Shown here piece by piece: positions 1 through 7,600 of a DNA stretch of 20,921 bases. Position numbers and translations under genes: made by a program. The notes beneath the pieces were generated by a model. That model ran no database searches, was not told where the DNA came from, and saw only the letters and a list, made by a program, of their open reading frames with translations. This stretch comes from AC-32 sp049644305 (GTDB lineage: Bacteria; Actinomycetota; Thermoleophilia; Gaiellales; Gaiellaceae): positions 1 through 20,921 of the forward strand of contig JBARRQ010000004.1 of the NCBI GenBank assembly GCA_049644305.1, given 5' to 3'. Each line of letters starts with the position of its first letter. The stretch's first letter is position 1.

Positions 1-131
1 GGCTCCTCGAGTCCGGACGTGTGGACGAGGCGGAGGCGCTCCTCGTCGAGGCGCGGGAGATCTTCACGCGGCTCGGGGCAGTCCCCTGGCTCGAGCGGCT
101 CGATGCGATCGCCGAGCCCGTGCGGGCCTGA
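1..131 (+). CDS. C-terminal fragment of a TPR-containing protein (likely transcriptional regulator or adenylate-cyclase type), cut by the window edge
   Basis: An open frame runs from the window edge (first full codon at base 3) to TGA at 129-131, giving about 42 residues. The fragment contains GRVDEAEALLVEAREIFTRL followed by GAVPWLERLD. This is a typical last TPR helix pair plus tail of the large actinobacterial regulators (LuxR/BTAD/adenylate-cyclase-ATPase-TPR proteins), in which the final repeat ends in a ...REIF.RLGA.PWLER.. motif. The helical TPR ending is visible in the sequence. The identity of the full protein is inferred, because all catalytic or DNA-binding parts lie outside the window. 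The next + strand gene follows after about 47 bp. Confidence 0.65.
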   Translation, partial: LLESGRVDEAEALLVEAREIFTRLGAVPWLERLDAIAEPVRA

Positions 132-178
132 GCCGCCTGCTCGTAAAGCTCTGATCCTCGGCTGACGATACGCGGGGA

Positions 179-1642
179 GTGTCGCCGGCACGCCGCCTCC
201 GCGCACCTCTGAGGTTCCTCCACGTTCTCGATTCCGAGGGCCTGCCGCTGATGTTGCTCGCCTTCTACGGCGTCCTGCTCGTGGCCCTCGCCCCGTTGGA
301 GCTCGTCCAGGACAGCTGGCTCACGCTCGTCGGCGGCCGCGAGGTCGCCGCGCACGGAATTCCCCAGCACGAGACGCTGACAGTGCTCGCTCACGGCGTC
401 CGCTGGGTCGACCAGCAATGGCTTGCCCAACTCGTCTTCTACGAGCTCGTTCACGTCGGAGGACTGCGCTTGGCGGTGCTCTTGCACGTCCTGCTCCTGG
501 TCGGCGGGTTTGGGCTCGCCCTCGCCGCGGCCCGCCGGCTCGGAGCCTCGGCGACTGCCGTCTTCTGGGTCGGGCTCGTCTGTGTCTTCCTCGCGCCCTG
601 GGGCTGGCAGCTACGGGCGCAGAGCTTCGCCTATCCGCTGTTCGCCGCAACCCTCTGGCTCCTGAGCGCGGACAGCCGGGCGCCGTCGCGGCGGGTGTTC
701 TTCGTCCTGCCGTTGCTGGTTCTCTGGGCGAACCTGCACGGGTCGGTCGTGCTCGGCGCCGCGCTGGTCGCCGTTCGGGCGGTGACGATCCTTTGGGACC
801 GCTGCCGTGGATCCGTGAGCCCGCACTGGAAGCTGCGCGCAGCGCTCCTTGCCGCGGCGCCGCTCGCGGCGCTCGTCTCGCCGTACGGGCTCCAGCTCGT
901 CGGCTACTACCACCACATGCTCGGCAGCTCGCTGCTCGCCCAGTTCGTCCAGGAGTGGGGGCCGACCACGCCGCAGAAGGCCTGGCTCTTCTACGCCGTT
1001 GCGCTCGGCTCGTTGTGGTTGCTGGGCCGGGCCGGAGCGGCTCTCACGATCTTCGAGCGTCTGGCTCTGCTGGCGAGCATCGCCGCGGCCCTCGTCGCCA
1101 TCCGGCACGTCGTGTGGTTCGAGCTGACGGCGGCGATGCTGCTTCCGGCCCTGGTCGGCGGCTGGAGGAAGTCCACCTCACGAGGCGCGCGGAAGCCGGG
1201 ACCGGTCACGCGCTGGACCGGCCGCGTCTCCGCGGCCGCTCTGGTCGTCACGGCCGTCGCGTTGCTGGCGCCGCCTGTCAGCTGGTTCGAGGAACACCTT
1301 CCGCACTCCGCCTCGGCCGCGATCGGGAGAGTCACGGCCGACCGACACACAAAGGTGTTCGCGAGCGAGACACTGTCCGATTGGCTGCTGTGGACCGAGC
1401 CGTCGCTGCGAGGCCGGGTCGCCTACGACGTGCGCTTCGAGATCTTGAGCCGGAGGCAGCTCGAGCGACTCGTCTCATATCACCGCCGCTCAGGCGCGGC
1501 GTGGAGAGCGCCGACGTACGGCTACGACGTGCTGGTCTTCGATCTCCGCAAGGACTCGAAGCCGGCAGCGTCCTTCCGACGCGACGCGCACTTCCGCATC
1601 GCCTACGCGGATCGCCGCGTGCTGGTCCTGGCGCGGCGCTAA
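179..1642 (+). CDS. Polytopic membrane protein, GT-C glycosyltransferase-like
   Basis: This 487-residue protein is dominated by hydrophobic segments: about nine to ten membrane helices between residues 22 and 375, then a soluble tail of about 110 residues rich in charged and aromatic residues. The first loop carries DSWLTLVGGREVAAHG and WVDQQWLAQ, and a later segment reads LVLWANLHGSVVLGA. This acidic/aromatic first-loop pattern resembles GT-C fold (PMT/ArnT-like) lipid-linked sugar transferases and related uncharacterised actinobacterial membrane proteins. No biochemical function can be assigned from sequence alone. The GTG start at 179 has its GGGGA directly abutting the codon, too close for ribosome binding. 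An in-frame ATG at 251, with GAGGG about 10 nt upstream, is a plausible alternative start that still keeps the first helix. It converges on the FN3-repeat gene, with 133 bp between the stops. Confidence 0.75.
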   Translation: MSPARRLRAPLRFLHVLDSEGLPLMLLAFYGVLLVALAPLELVQDSWLTLVGGREVAAHGIPQHETLTVLAHGVRWVDQQWLAQLVFYELVHVGGLRLAVLLHVLLLVGGFGLALAAARRLGASATAVFWVGLVCVFLAPWGWQLRAQSFAYPLFAATLWLLSADSRAPSRRVFFVLPLLVLWANLHGSVVLGAALVAVRAVTILWDRCRGSVSPHWKLRAALLAAAPLAALVSPYGLQLVGYYHHMLGSSLLAQFVQEWGPTTPQKAWLFYAVALGSLWLLGRAGAALTIFERLALLASIAAALVAIRHVVWFELTAAMLLPALVGGWRKSTSRGARKPGPVTRWTGRVSAAALVVTAVALLAPPVSWFEEHLPHSASAAIGRVTADRHTKVFASETLSDWLLWTEPSLRGRVAYDVRFEILSRRQLERLVSYHRRSGAAWRAPTYGYDVLVFDLRKDSKPAASFRRDAHFRIAYADRRVLVLARR

Positions 1643-1727
1643 GTGGTGAAGCGCGGCCTGGCCGGTCGGACCGGGCGGAGGTACTCGAAGACCTGCCAGG
1701 CGCGGGGTTCCACGGACCGAGGCATCA

Positions 1728-1744
1728 GAGGCCGGCCGGCCCTC
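1728..1744. terminator. GC-rich inverted repeat between convergent genes
   Basis: GAGGCC pairs with GGCCcTC (one bulged C) around a GGCC loop, lying between the convergent stops at 1642 and 1776. There is no U-run, as usual in high-GC actinobacteria. It could act bidirectionally as a terminator. A second short inverted repeat, CCGGT-cgg-ACCGG, lies at 1662-1674. Support is structural and positional only. Confidence 0.35.
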
Positions 1745-1775
1745 GGCCGAACGATCCTGCTCCGTCTCGCCGTCT

Positions 1776-4703
1776 TCATCGGACCCTCACGGTCGCGTAC
1801 GCCGGTTGGTAGCCCGCCTTGGTGGCGACGAACACCAGCTTGCCCTTGCGCTTCGGCTTCAGCGTCAGCGTCAGGTTCCCGATCGGGTTGGTACGCCCGG
1901 CCCGTGCCTTCATGCCGGCGCCGGTGACCCGGACGACGACGCCGGACAACCAGCCGCCGTCGGACTTCTGGACGCGGATCGAAAACCTGCCCTGTCTGCC
2001 ATGCCTGGCGAAGCCCGTGACCGAGAGCTGCATCCGAGGCTGGAGCCGAATCTCCTGGGTCTGGGTCCAGTCGCCTTGGTTCCGATCCTCGTCGACGCCG
2101 GCCACGTGCCAGTACAGCCGGCCGCCGTTTGCGTAGCCGCCGAGCATCATCGTCGGAGCAAAGCTCGTGTTGTCGGTCGTAACCTGCTCGACGCTGCGAC
2201 TGAAGTCGGGCGACGACGCGATCTCCACCTTGTAGTTCTTCACCCCGAGCCGCGGGTCCCAGCTGAGCAAGACGTGGTCGGGGGAGCTGTCGGTGCGCGG
2301 GTTGGCGGGCTCGCCGATCGTGTGGGTGAACGCCTGCGTGGCCGAGTACGGCCCCGGTGTCTCGCCGAACGTCGCCTTCGGGAACTCCGCCCGCACTCGC
2401 CAGTGGAATACACCGGTGCCGGTCAACTTGATGAAGGACGCTGCCGGCGTGCGGAAGCCGGTGAAGTCACGGTGCTGGCCGTCAGGTGAGTCGATCGAGA
2501 TGTCGTAGGACGAAGCGCCCGGCACAGCCGACCACGACCACACGGGCAGCGTGTCGCCCGACGTTGAGTTCGAGGCGCTCGGAACCGGAGCTGCGAGGGT
2601 CTTCTGGAACGTTCCAACCGCCGACCAGGTGAGGCCCGTGAAGTTCTCGTCGTCGGCGCGCACGCGCCAGTAGAGGACTGTGTCGGCCGGGTACGTCGTG
2701 TTGCTCGAGTACGACGTCGCGTCGGTCGTCACGTCGTCGAGCAGGGTGCTGAAGCTCGCGTCCGAGGCAACCTGAAGCCGATACCGCCGCGCACCCTCGG
2801 CCGGCGTCCAGCGGAACGTCGGCTGGTCGAGGAAGACCTGCACCGCCGAGGGATAGAGCAGGGTCGGCGGTAGTGACTGCTTCTGGAAGCTCGCGGGGTT
2901 CGAGAGAACGGCGTCGAGTGCCGGCGCCGTGGTGCCGTCGGCGGCCGTCGAGGGCAGCACCGCCCAGTAGTACGACGTCGTCTCGTCCGGGTACGTGGTC
3001 GGCCGGAACGGATTCCGCGGCGCGTAGGCCGGGATGGCGGTGAAGGCCTCGTCGACGATGTTGTTGAAGCTCTGGTCCTTCGCGACGATCACGAAGTAGC
3101 TCCGAGCCCCCGCGACGGAGCTCCAGGTGAAGAAGGGCGTGCGCCGGCTGACCCCGGTCAGGGGCAAGAGGTAATCGCCGGCGCAGAGGTAGTGCGTATT
3201 GCAGCCGGGCGAGTTGCCGGGATCGGTTGGGTCCGGATAGTCGGTCCAGTTGAAGGCCGGCGCCTCCGGCTGGACGGACGGCGAGTCGGTGTTGCCGTTC
3301 CGGAGATAGGTATACGAGCCCCAGACCTCCTGGTTGCCTGACGCCCGGTCGCTGCGGGCGCGCACGCGGAAGCAGTACTGGCCGGGAACCAGGTAGTCGG
3401 TGGAGTCCTGGGCCAGCGTCCCCTGCCAGACGACGGGGTTGGCGAACGCATGACCGAGCGGCGCCCATTCGGGGACGGACGTCTGCTTGAGGTAGCTCGC
3501 CGTTGCCCACGAGCAGGCGCTTCCGTCCCAGTTCGCCACCTGGATCTCGTAGCTCGACGCGCCGGGGACCGGATCCCAGGCGACGATGGGCGCCCGGGTC
3601 GAGTAGCCGTTGCTCAGGTTGTGATCGGCGTCGGCCGCGACGGTGTCGTCGGTCACGTTGTCGCGCATGTGCAGGTTCTTGATGCTGGTGCCCGACACCG
3701 GCCCCGAGGGCGGGCCGGTGTCGAAGGCCTTCGTGAACGGTGGACCGACGTTCCACACGCCCGCGTTTCCGTCTGGATCGACGGCGCGGACGCGCCAGTA
3801 GTAGGTGTTGTCCTTGAAGACAGCAGTCGGCGAGAGGGATGTGGCAATCGTCGTTGCGTCGCAGCACACCTTGGAGCCGAGCGCGAAGTCAACCGAGGAG
3901 TTGATCTCCACTTCGTAGCGCGCCGCGCCGGGGACCGGATCCCAGGAGAGCTTGGGGTCGAAGACCTCAGGACCCGAGTTGAGGTCGGTTACCTGCGGCG
4001 TCGTCACCGAGGGCCAGAGCCAGCCGAAAGAGATCACCGGTGTCGCGGCGCCGCGGTTTCCTTCTGCGTCGACCGGCACGACACCCCAGTAGTACGAGCC
4101 CGGCGCGAGAGCTGCGGTGATCGCAGCGGAGGTGGCGGCGACGTTCGGGGGCCCGTTGAGATTGTCTTGGTTCGAGTAGTGGAAGACGAGAGAGCCGAGG
4201 TTCGGGTCGCTCGCGACGGAAACCAGGTAGTGAGCTGCGCCCGGAACGCCGGACCACTTGAGCACGACCGGATTCGTCGGGAAGCTAAGCGCGTCACCGG
4301 AGTTGGGTGTCTCGACGGCCGGCTGCAGCGTCCAGTTCTTGCGAAAAGAGCGTGGAGCCGTCCACGGCGAGACCGACCCGTCCGCAGATGCCGCGCGGAC
4401 GCGCCAGTAGTAGGTGCCGTTCGGGACTGTCTGCAGGAGCGTCGCGCGCGTGTTGCGCGTGAAGAAATCGTCCTTGCCGGAGCCGAGCACCGGTGAGTTC
4501 ATGCCGGCGTCAGCGCTGATCTGGAACTCGTACTTGTCCGCTCCTTTGACCGGAGACCAAGCAAACGTCGGCAGGAACTGGGTCACGGCTCCGGCCGCCG
4601 GCGAGGTCGGCGTCGGAGCGGAGACGGCGCCTCGAGCCGGCCCTGCGGTGAGCAGGGTGATTGCTGCGAAGGCGGCGGCGAGGAGTTTGCGGTCGGAAGT
4701 CAT
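1776..4703 (-). CDS. Large secreted protein with about eight fibronectin-III-like modules
   Basis: This 975-residue protein starts with a Sec signal peptide (basic MTSDRK, hydrophobic core to about residue 22, likely cleavage near GPARG-AVSAP). About eight copies of a roughly 90-120 residue beta-sandwich module follow. Each has the same signature: an F/LxWxPVxGAxxYxxxxS.D..F start and a YYWRVRAxDxxGxxGxW end, for example around residues 45-65 and 95-110. Module 5 has a Cys-containing insert (GCNTHYLCAGDYLL). The last 85 residues lack the FN3 signature and resemble a carboxypeptidase-regulatory or Ig-like beta domain (LSVTGFARHGRQGRFSIRVQ). No LPxTG motif, lipobox or C-terminal membrane helix is seen, so it is probably released or held by protein contacts. 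Such domains normally mediate adhesion or carbohydrate/protein binding; no catalytic motif is visible. The ATG start has no clear Shine-Dalgarno. It is transcribed in the same direction as the polyamine operon upstream but separated by 105 bp of inverted repeats. Confidence 0.8.
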   Translation of the reverse strand: MTSDRKLLAAAFAAITLLTAGPARGAVSAPTPTSPAAGAVTQFLPTFAWSPVKGADKYEFQISADAGMNSPVLGSGKDDFFTRNTRATLLQTVPNGTYYWRVRAASADGSVSPWTAPRSFRKNWTLQPAVETPNSGDALSFPTNPVVLKWSGVPGAAHYLVSVASDPNLGSLVFHYSNQDNLNGPPNVAATSAAITAALAPGSYYWGVVPVDAEGNRGAATPVISFGWLWPSVTTPQVTDLNSGPEVFDPKLSWDPVPGAARYEVEINSSVDFALGSKVCCDATTIATSLSPTAVFKDNTYYWRVRAVDPDGNAGVWNVGPPFTKAFDTGPPSGPVSGTSIKNLHMRDNVTDDTVAADADHNLSNGYSTRAPIVAWDPVPGASSYEIQVANWDGSACSWATASYLKQTSVPEWAPLGHAFANPVVWQGTLAQDSTDYLVPGQYCFRVRARSDRASGNQEVWGSYTYLRNGNTDSPSVQPEAPAFNWTDYPDPTDPGNSPGCNTHYLCAGDYLLPLTGVSRRTPFFTWSSVAGARSYFVIVAKDQSFNNIVDEAFTAIPAYAPRNPFRPTTYPDETTSYYWAVLPSTAADGTTAPALDAVLSNPASFQKQSLPPTLLYPSAVQVFLDQPTFRWTPAEGARRYRLQVASDASFSTLLDDVTTDATSYSSNTTYPADTVLYWRVRADDENFTGLTWSAVGTFQKTLAAPVPSASNSTSGDTLPVWSWSAVPGASSYDISIDSPDGQHRDFTGFRTPAASFIKLTGTGVFHWRVRAEFPKATFGETPGPYSATQAFTHTIGEPANPRTDSSPDHVLLSWDPRLGVKNYKVEIASSPDFSRSVEQVTTDNTSFAPTMMLGGYANGGRLYWHVAGVDEDRNQGDWTQTQEIRLQPRMQLSVTGFARHGRQGRFSIRVQKSDGGWLSGVVVRVTGAGMKARAGRTNPIGNLTLTLKPKRKGKLVFVATKAGYQPAYATVRVR

Positions 4704-4720
4704 ATGAAATCGAGCAAGAC

Positions 4721-4739
4721 GAGCCCGGCCGCTGGGCTC
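4721..4739 (-). repeat. Inverted repeat in the leader of the FN3-repeat gene
   Basis: GAGCCC and GGGCTC form a perfect 6-bp dyad around a 7-nt spacer, 18 nt upstream of the ATG at 4703. In RNA it would form a hairpin in the 5' leader. It could equally be a protein-binding dyad. No further function can be read from it. Confidence 0.4.
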
Positions 4740-4760
4740 TGGTGCCCTACTTATTCCCTG

Positions 4761-4790
4761 TGACCATCGGGGCTGGACCCCGATCGGTCA
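4761..4790 (-). terminator. Long hairpin downstream of the polyamine operon and upstream of the FN3-repeat gene
   Basis: The arms TGACCATCGGGG and CCCCGATCGGTCA pair over 12 bp with one bulged C, around a 5-nt loop CTGGA. It is the strongest hairpin in this 105-bp gap. It starts 18 nt after the oxidoreductase stop (read on the - strand), so it may end the polyamine transcript. No U-tract follows on the - strand, so intrinsic termination is not certain. It may instead be part of a regulatory leader of the FN3 gene. Confidence 0.45.
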
Positions 4791-4802
4791 TCCCTCGGAT
4801 GA
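4788..4802. promoter_or_regulatory. Perfect dyad TCATCC-CTC-GGATGA, operator-like
   Basis: Two 6-bp arms, TCATCC and GGATGA, flank a 3-bp spacer immediately after the oxidoreductase stop codon. The shape and arm length suit a dimeric regulator site (NarL/LuxR class). The same bases can pair alternatively (ATCCCTC with GAGGGGAT, 4790-4808), so an RNA structure is also possible. No regulator is identified for it. Confidence 0.3.
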
Positions 4803-4808
4803 GGGGAT

Positions 4809-6104
4809 TTAGCGGGTTCCGATCCTCAGGCCCAGGAGCCGCGGAAGCGCCGCGCCGACTCGGGCCGCGACCGGTGGGCGGCGGCCCTCCTGCTCGGCTT
4901 CCTCGGAGGCCATGATCGAGGCGCGGACGAGCCCGCCGCCGAGGCGCCGGAACGGCTCGGGCGGAAGCTTCGGCACGCGCCGGGTGACGAAGGGCAGCCG
5001 AGTCAGCTCGTCGTCCACGCCGAGCACGAGTCGCGCCAGGATCTGGCCGCCAAGCCAGCTCGGGCCCGCGCCGTGGCCGGAGTAGCCCGCGCCGTAGTGG
5101 ATCCGTGTGCGCGGGACTGTCCCGAAAAAGGGAAGGTGGTCGGAGGAGACGTCGATCGGCCCGCCCCAGGCGTGCGTGATCCGCGCTTCGGCAAGGCCCG
5201 GCAGGAGATGGCGTAGGCCCTGCTCCGCTCGAGCGGCGGTCGGCCCGTCGCTCGTGAAGCGCCCATCGAGCTTGCCGCCGAAGCCGATCGGCCCGGAGCC
5301 GCTCCCCATCAGCACGCGTCCATCCTGCGTCGTGCGGAAGTAGTGCAGGAACATCCGGCCGTCGATCACCGCCTCTCCTCCGGTCCAGGCGATCTGCTCC
5401 AGGAGCTGCGGCACCGGCTCTGTGAGGACGACGTAGCTGCCGAAGACGGTGAGGCGGCGGCGAAGCGGCTTCCAGCCTGCGGCGGCCGCGTTGACGGCTA
5501 CGACGATCTCCTCCGCTCGAACGCGCCCGCCGGTCGTCTCGAGAATGCCCGGGTGTATCCCGGTCACTCGGGTGTGCTCGTGAACCGAGACACTGGCGAG
5601 GACGGCGCGGCGCAGCGCCTGGGCGAGGCGGGCCGGCTGGACGGTCGAGCAGTCCCGCACGAAAACGCCCTTCCGAAAGCGCGGCGAGCGGATCCTTTCC
5701 GCCAGCTGCTCGGCGTCGAGCGGCATGGCTTCTTCGGCAACGCCGAGCTCGCGCGCGACGGCCACCTCTTGCTCCACGACCGCGTCCTGGGAGGGCGCCG
5801 CCGAGACGCGAAGCATCCCGCCTTCGCGCAGCCAGACGTCCTCCCCGCGCCGCTCGCAGAACTCGCGGATCCCCGGCACGATCGCATCGCCGGCGCGCGC
5901 GACCGCGAGAGCCTGTTCGTCGCCGAAGCGCTCACGAAGACGCGGCAGGTAACTCCAGTACCCGTGCACGAAGCCGCCGTTGCGTCCACTCGGGCCGAAG
6001 CCGCATTCGTCCGCCTCGAGCACGACGACGCGAAGGCCGGCCTCGCGCTCTTTCAGCGCAAGGGCCGTCCAGAGCCCGGTGTAGCCACCCCCGACGATCG
6101 CCAC
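4809..6104 (-). CDS. puuB: FAD-dependent oxidoreductase, gamma-glutamylputrescine-oxidase (PuuB)-like
   Basis: This is a DAO-family flavoprotein. The dinucleotide-binding motif VAIVGGGYTGLWTAL sits at the very start of the listed frame, VVVLEA (the ribose-binding acidic residue) about 25 residues on, and GFGPSGRNGG, the FAD contact typical of PuuB-type oxidases, at about residues 36-45. The C-terminal part has YGAGYSGHG near residue 340, the closing FAD motif. The family oxidises (gamma-glutamyl)putrescine or similar amines to aldehyde plus hydrogen peroxide and ammonia. GTG at 6104 is the only standard start, but the frame stays open upstream and encodes PWWIEEAL...DVDADV. This is the roughly 28-residue lead-in expected of the family, so the real start probably lies near 6188 (an ACG codon just before PWW). 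It is the last gene of polyamine block 1, just after the aminotransferase. No gamma-glutamylpolyamine synthetase gene is present here, so its substrate may be a free amine or be made elsewhere. Confidence 0.85.
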   Translation of the reverse strand: MAIVGGGYTGLWTALALKEREAGLRVVVLEADECGFGPSGRNGGFVHGYWSYLPRLRERFGDEQALAVARAGDAIVPGIREFCERRGEDVWLREGGMLRVSAAPSQDAVVEQEVAVARELGVAEEAMPLDAEQLAERIRSPRFRKGVFVRDCSTVQPARLAQALRRAVLASVSVHEHTRVTGIHPGILETTGGRVRAEEIVVAVNAAAAGWKPLRRRLTVFGSYVVLTEPVPQLLEQIAWTGGEAVIDGRMFLHYFRTTQDGRVLMGSGSGPIGFGGKLDGRFTSDGPTAARAEQGLRHLLPGLAEARITHAWGGPIDVSSDHLPFFGTVPRTRIHYGAGYSGHGAGPSWLGGQILARLVLGVDDELTRLPFVTRRVPKLPPEPFRRLGGGLVRASIMASEEAEQEGRRPPVAARVGAALPRLLGLRIGTR

Positions 6105-6217
6105 ATCCGCGTCGACGTCGCCGGCGAGAGGTGGCGCGGGCTCGTGTGACCCCTCCGCCGCCAGCGCCTCCTCGATCCACCAGGGCGTCGCAAGGCCGGG
6201 CGCGACGGTGGGTTGTT

Positions 6218-7600
6218 CTAGAGCCGCTCCGAAGCCTCCGTCAGCACGTCGCCGAGGATGCCGACCATCTCGTCGAATTCCGGCTGCCCGGCAATCAATG
6301 GCGGCGAGATCTGCACGACCGCGTCGCCACGGTCGTCAGAGCGGCAGATGAGCCCCTTCTCGAAGAAGCGAGGCGAGAGAAAGCCCCGCAGCAGCGTCTC
6401 GGACTCGTCGTCGGTGAAGCCCGCCTTGCTCTCCTTGTCCTTGACCAGCTCGAGCGCCCAGAAGTAGCCCGCGCCTCGCAGGTCGCCGACGATCGGGAGC
6501 TCGAGCAACTGCGAGAGCGTCGCGCGGAACGCGTCCTGGTTGTCACGAACGCGTTCGACGATTCGCTCGCGCTTCATGATCTCGAGGTTCTTGAGCGCGA
6601 TTGCGGCCTGGACCGGGTGACCGCCGAACGTGATCCCGTGCGCATACATCGCCTTCTCGTCGAGGAACGGCGCCATGATGCGGTCGGTAGCAACGACTGC
6701 GCCGATCGAGGCGTACGCCGAAGACAAGCCCTTAGCGCAGGTGACGATGTCCGGCTTGATGTCGTAGAGCTCCGAGCCGAGCCACGCGCCGAGACGGCCG
6801 AAGCCGGTGATCACCTCGTCCGCGCAGAGCAGGATCTCGTATCGGTCACAGATCTCGCGCACGCCCCGCCAGTAGCCGGCCGGTGGGGTGAGCGCGCCGC
6901 CGGCGTTCTGGACCGGCTCCATCATCACCATCGCGACCGTCTCGGGCCCCGCTCCCTCGATCGCGCTCTCGAGATCGTCGAGAAGGATCCTCGTGAACTG
7001 CTCGTCGGTCTCGTCCGAAGGCCGGTGATACCGGCCGGTGTTGCGGACGTGGATCACCTCGGGCACGAGAGGCTCGAATGGCTCGCGCAGAGACGGGATG
7101 CCGTTGATCGAGAGCGCGCCCATCGTCGTGCCGTGATAGGCGACCTGCCGCGAGATTGCCTTCCAGCGGCGCTCACCGCGGGCCTGGTGGAACTGACGCG
7201 CCAGCTTCCAGGCCGACTCGACCGCCTCCGAGCCCCCGGAGACGAAGAAGACCCGGTTCAGATCGCCCGGCGCGAGCGAGGCAACCTCGGCCGCGAGCTC
7301 GATCGCGCGGGGATGCGCGTAGTTCCAGTTCGTGTAGAAGGGCAGCTCGCGCAGCTGCGCGGCCGCCGCCTCCCCCACTTCGTCGCCGTACGAGTAGCCG
7401 ATCTGGACTGCGAAGAGCCCCGCGAGCGCGTCGAGGTAGCGCTTGCCGTTCGAGTCCTCGAGGTAGCACCCGTCGCCGCGGACAATCACCGGCACGTCGC
7501 TGTCGACGTAGCCGCCCATCCGGGTGAAGTGCAGCCAGAGATGGTCGCGGGCCGCCTTCTGTAGCTCGGCGGGCGAGAGGCCCGGAGAGACGGTCGTCAT
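6218..7600 (-). CDS. Class III (PLP) aminotransferase, probable polyamine/putrescine transaminase (SpuC-like)
   Basis: This 460-residue protein has the full fold-type I class III aminotransferase set. These are the phosphate-binding SGGSEA at 121-126, YHG at 155-157 (ring stacking), the DEVITGFGR acidic motif at 261-269 (Asp contacts the PLP nitrogen), and the Schiff-base lysine Lys290 in CAKGLSS. It matches the length of the family. The start ATG at 7600 is well supported by AAAGGAG spaced 6 nt upstream, and it overlaps the potC1 stop by ATGA. A longer open frame upstream to 8392 is only read-through of the permease region in another frame. Lying behind a polyamine importer and ahead of a PuuB-like oxidase, with a PatD-like dehydrogenase in the neighbouring block, it most likely converts putrescine or another diamine plus pyruvate/2-oxoglutarate to an aminoaldehyde. 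Beta-alanine or other omega-amino acids are possible alternative substrates of the family. Confidence 0.9.
   Translation of the reverse strand: MTTVSPGLSPAELQKAARDHLWLHFTRMGGYVDSDVPVIVRGDGCYLEDSNGKRYLDALAGLFAVQIGYSYGDEVGEAAAAQLRELPFYTNWNYAHPRAIELAAEVASLAPGDLNRVFFVSGGSEAVESAWKLARQFHQARGERRWKAISRQVAYHGTTMGALSINGIPSLREPFEPLVPEVIHVRNTGRYHRPSDETDEQFTRILLDDLESAIEGAGPETVAMVMMEPVQNAGGALTPPAGYWRGVREICDRYEILLCADEVITGFGRLGAWLGSELYDIKPDIVTCAKGLSSAYASIGAVVATDRIMAPFLDEKAMYAHGITFGGHPVQAAIALKNLEIMKRERIVERVRDNQDAFRATLSQLLELPIVGDLRGAGYFWALELVKDKESKAGFTDDESETLLRGFLSPRFFEKGLICRSDDRGDAVVQISPPLIAGQPEFDEMVGILGDVLTEASERL

Noticed and set aside
418..1812. Long open frame overlapping the membrane protein gene in another frame
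   Set aside because: The translation is Arg/Ala/Gly/Pro-rich low complexity with no domain, as expected of the off-frames of a high-GC gene; the 179-1642 frame has coherent membrane helices.
3450..4496. 348-codon + strand open frame inside the FN3-repeat gene
   Set aside because: It is antisense to a protein with clear repeated modules and has an Arg/Val/Asp-rich composition without any motif; a codon-bias shadow.
4704..4808. c-di-GMP (GEMM) or other known riboswitch before the FN3-repeat gene
   Set aside because: The conserved GEMM core bases and tetraloop-receptor pattern are not found; only generic hairpins are visible.
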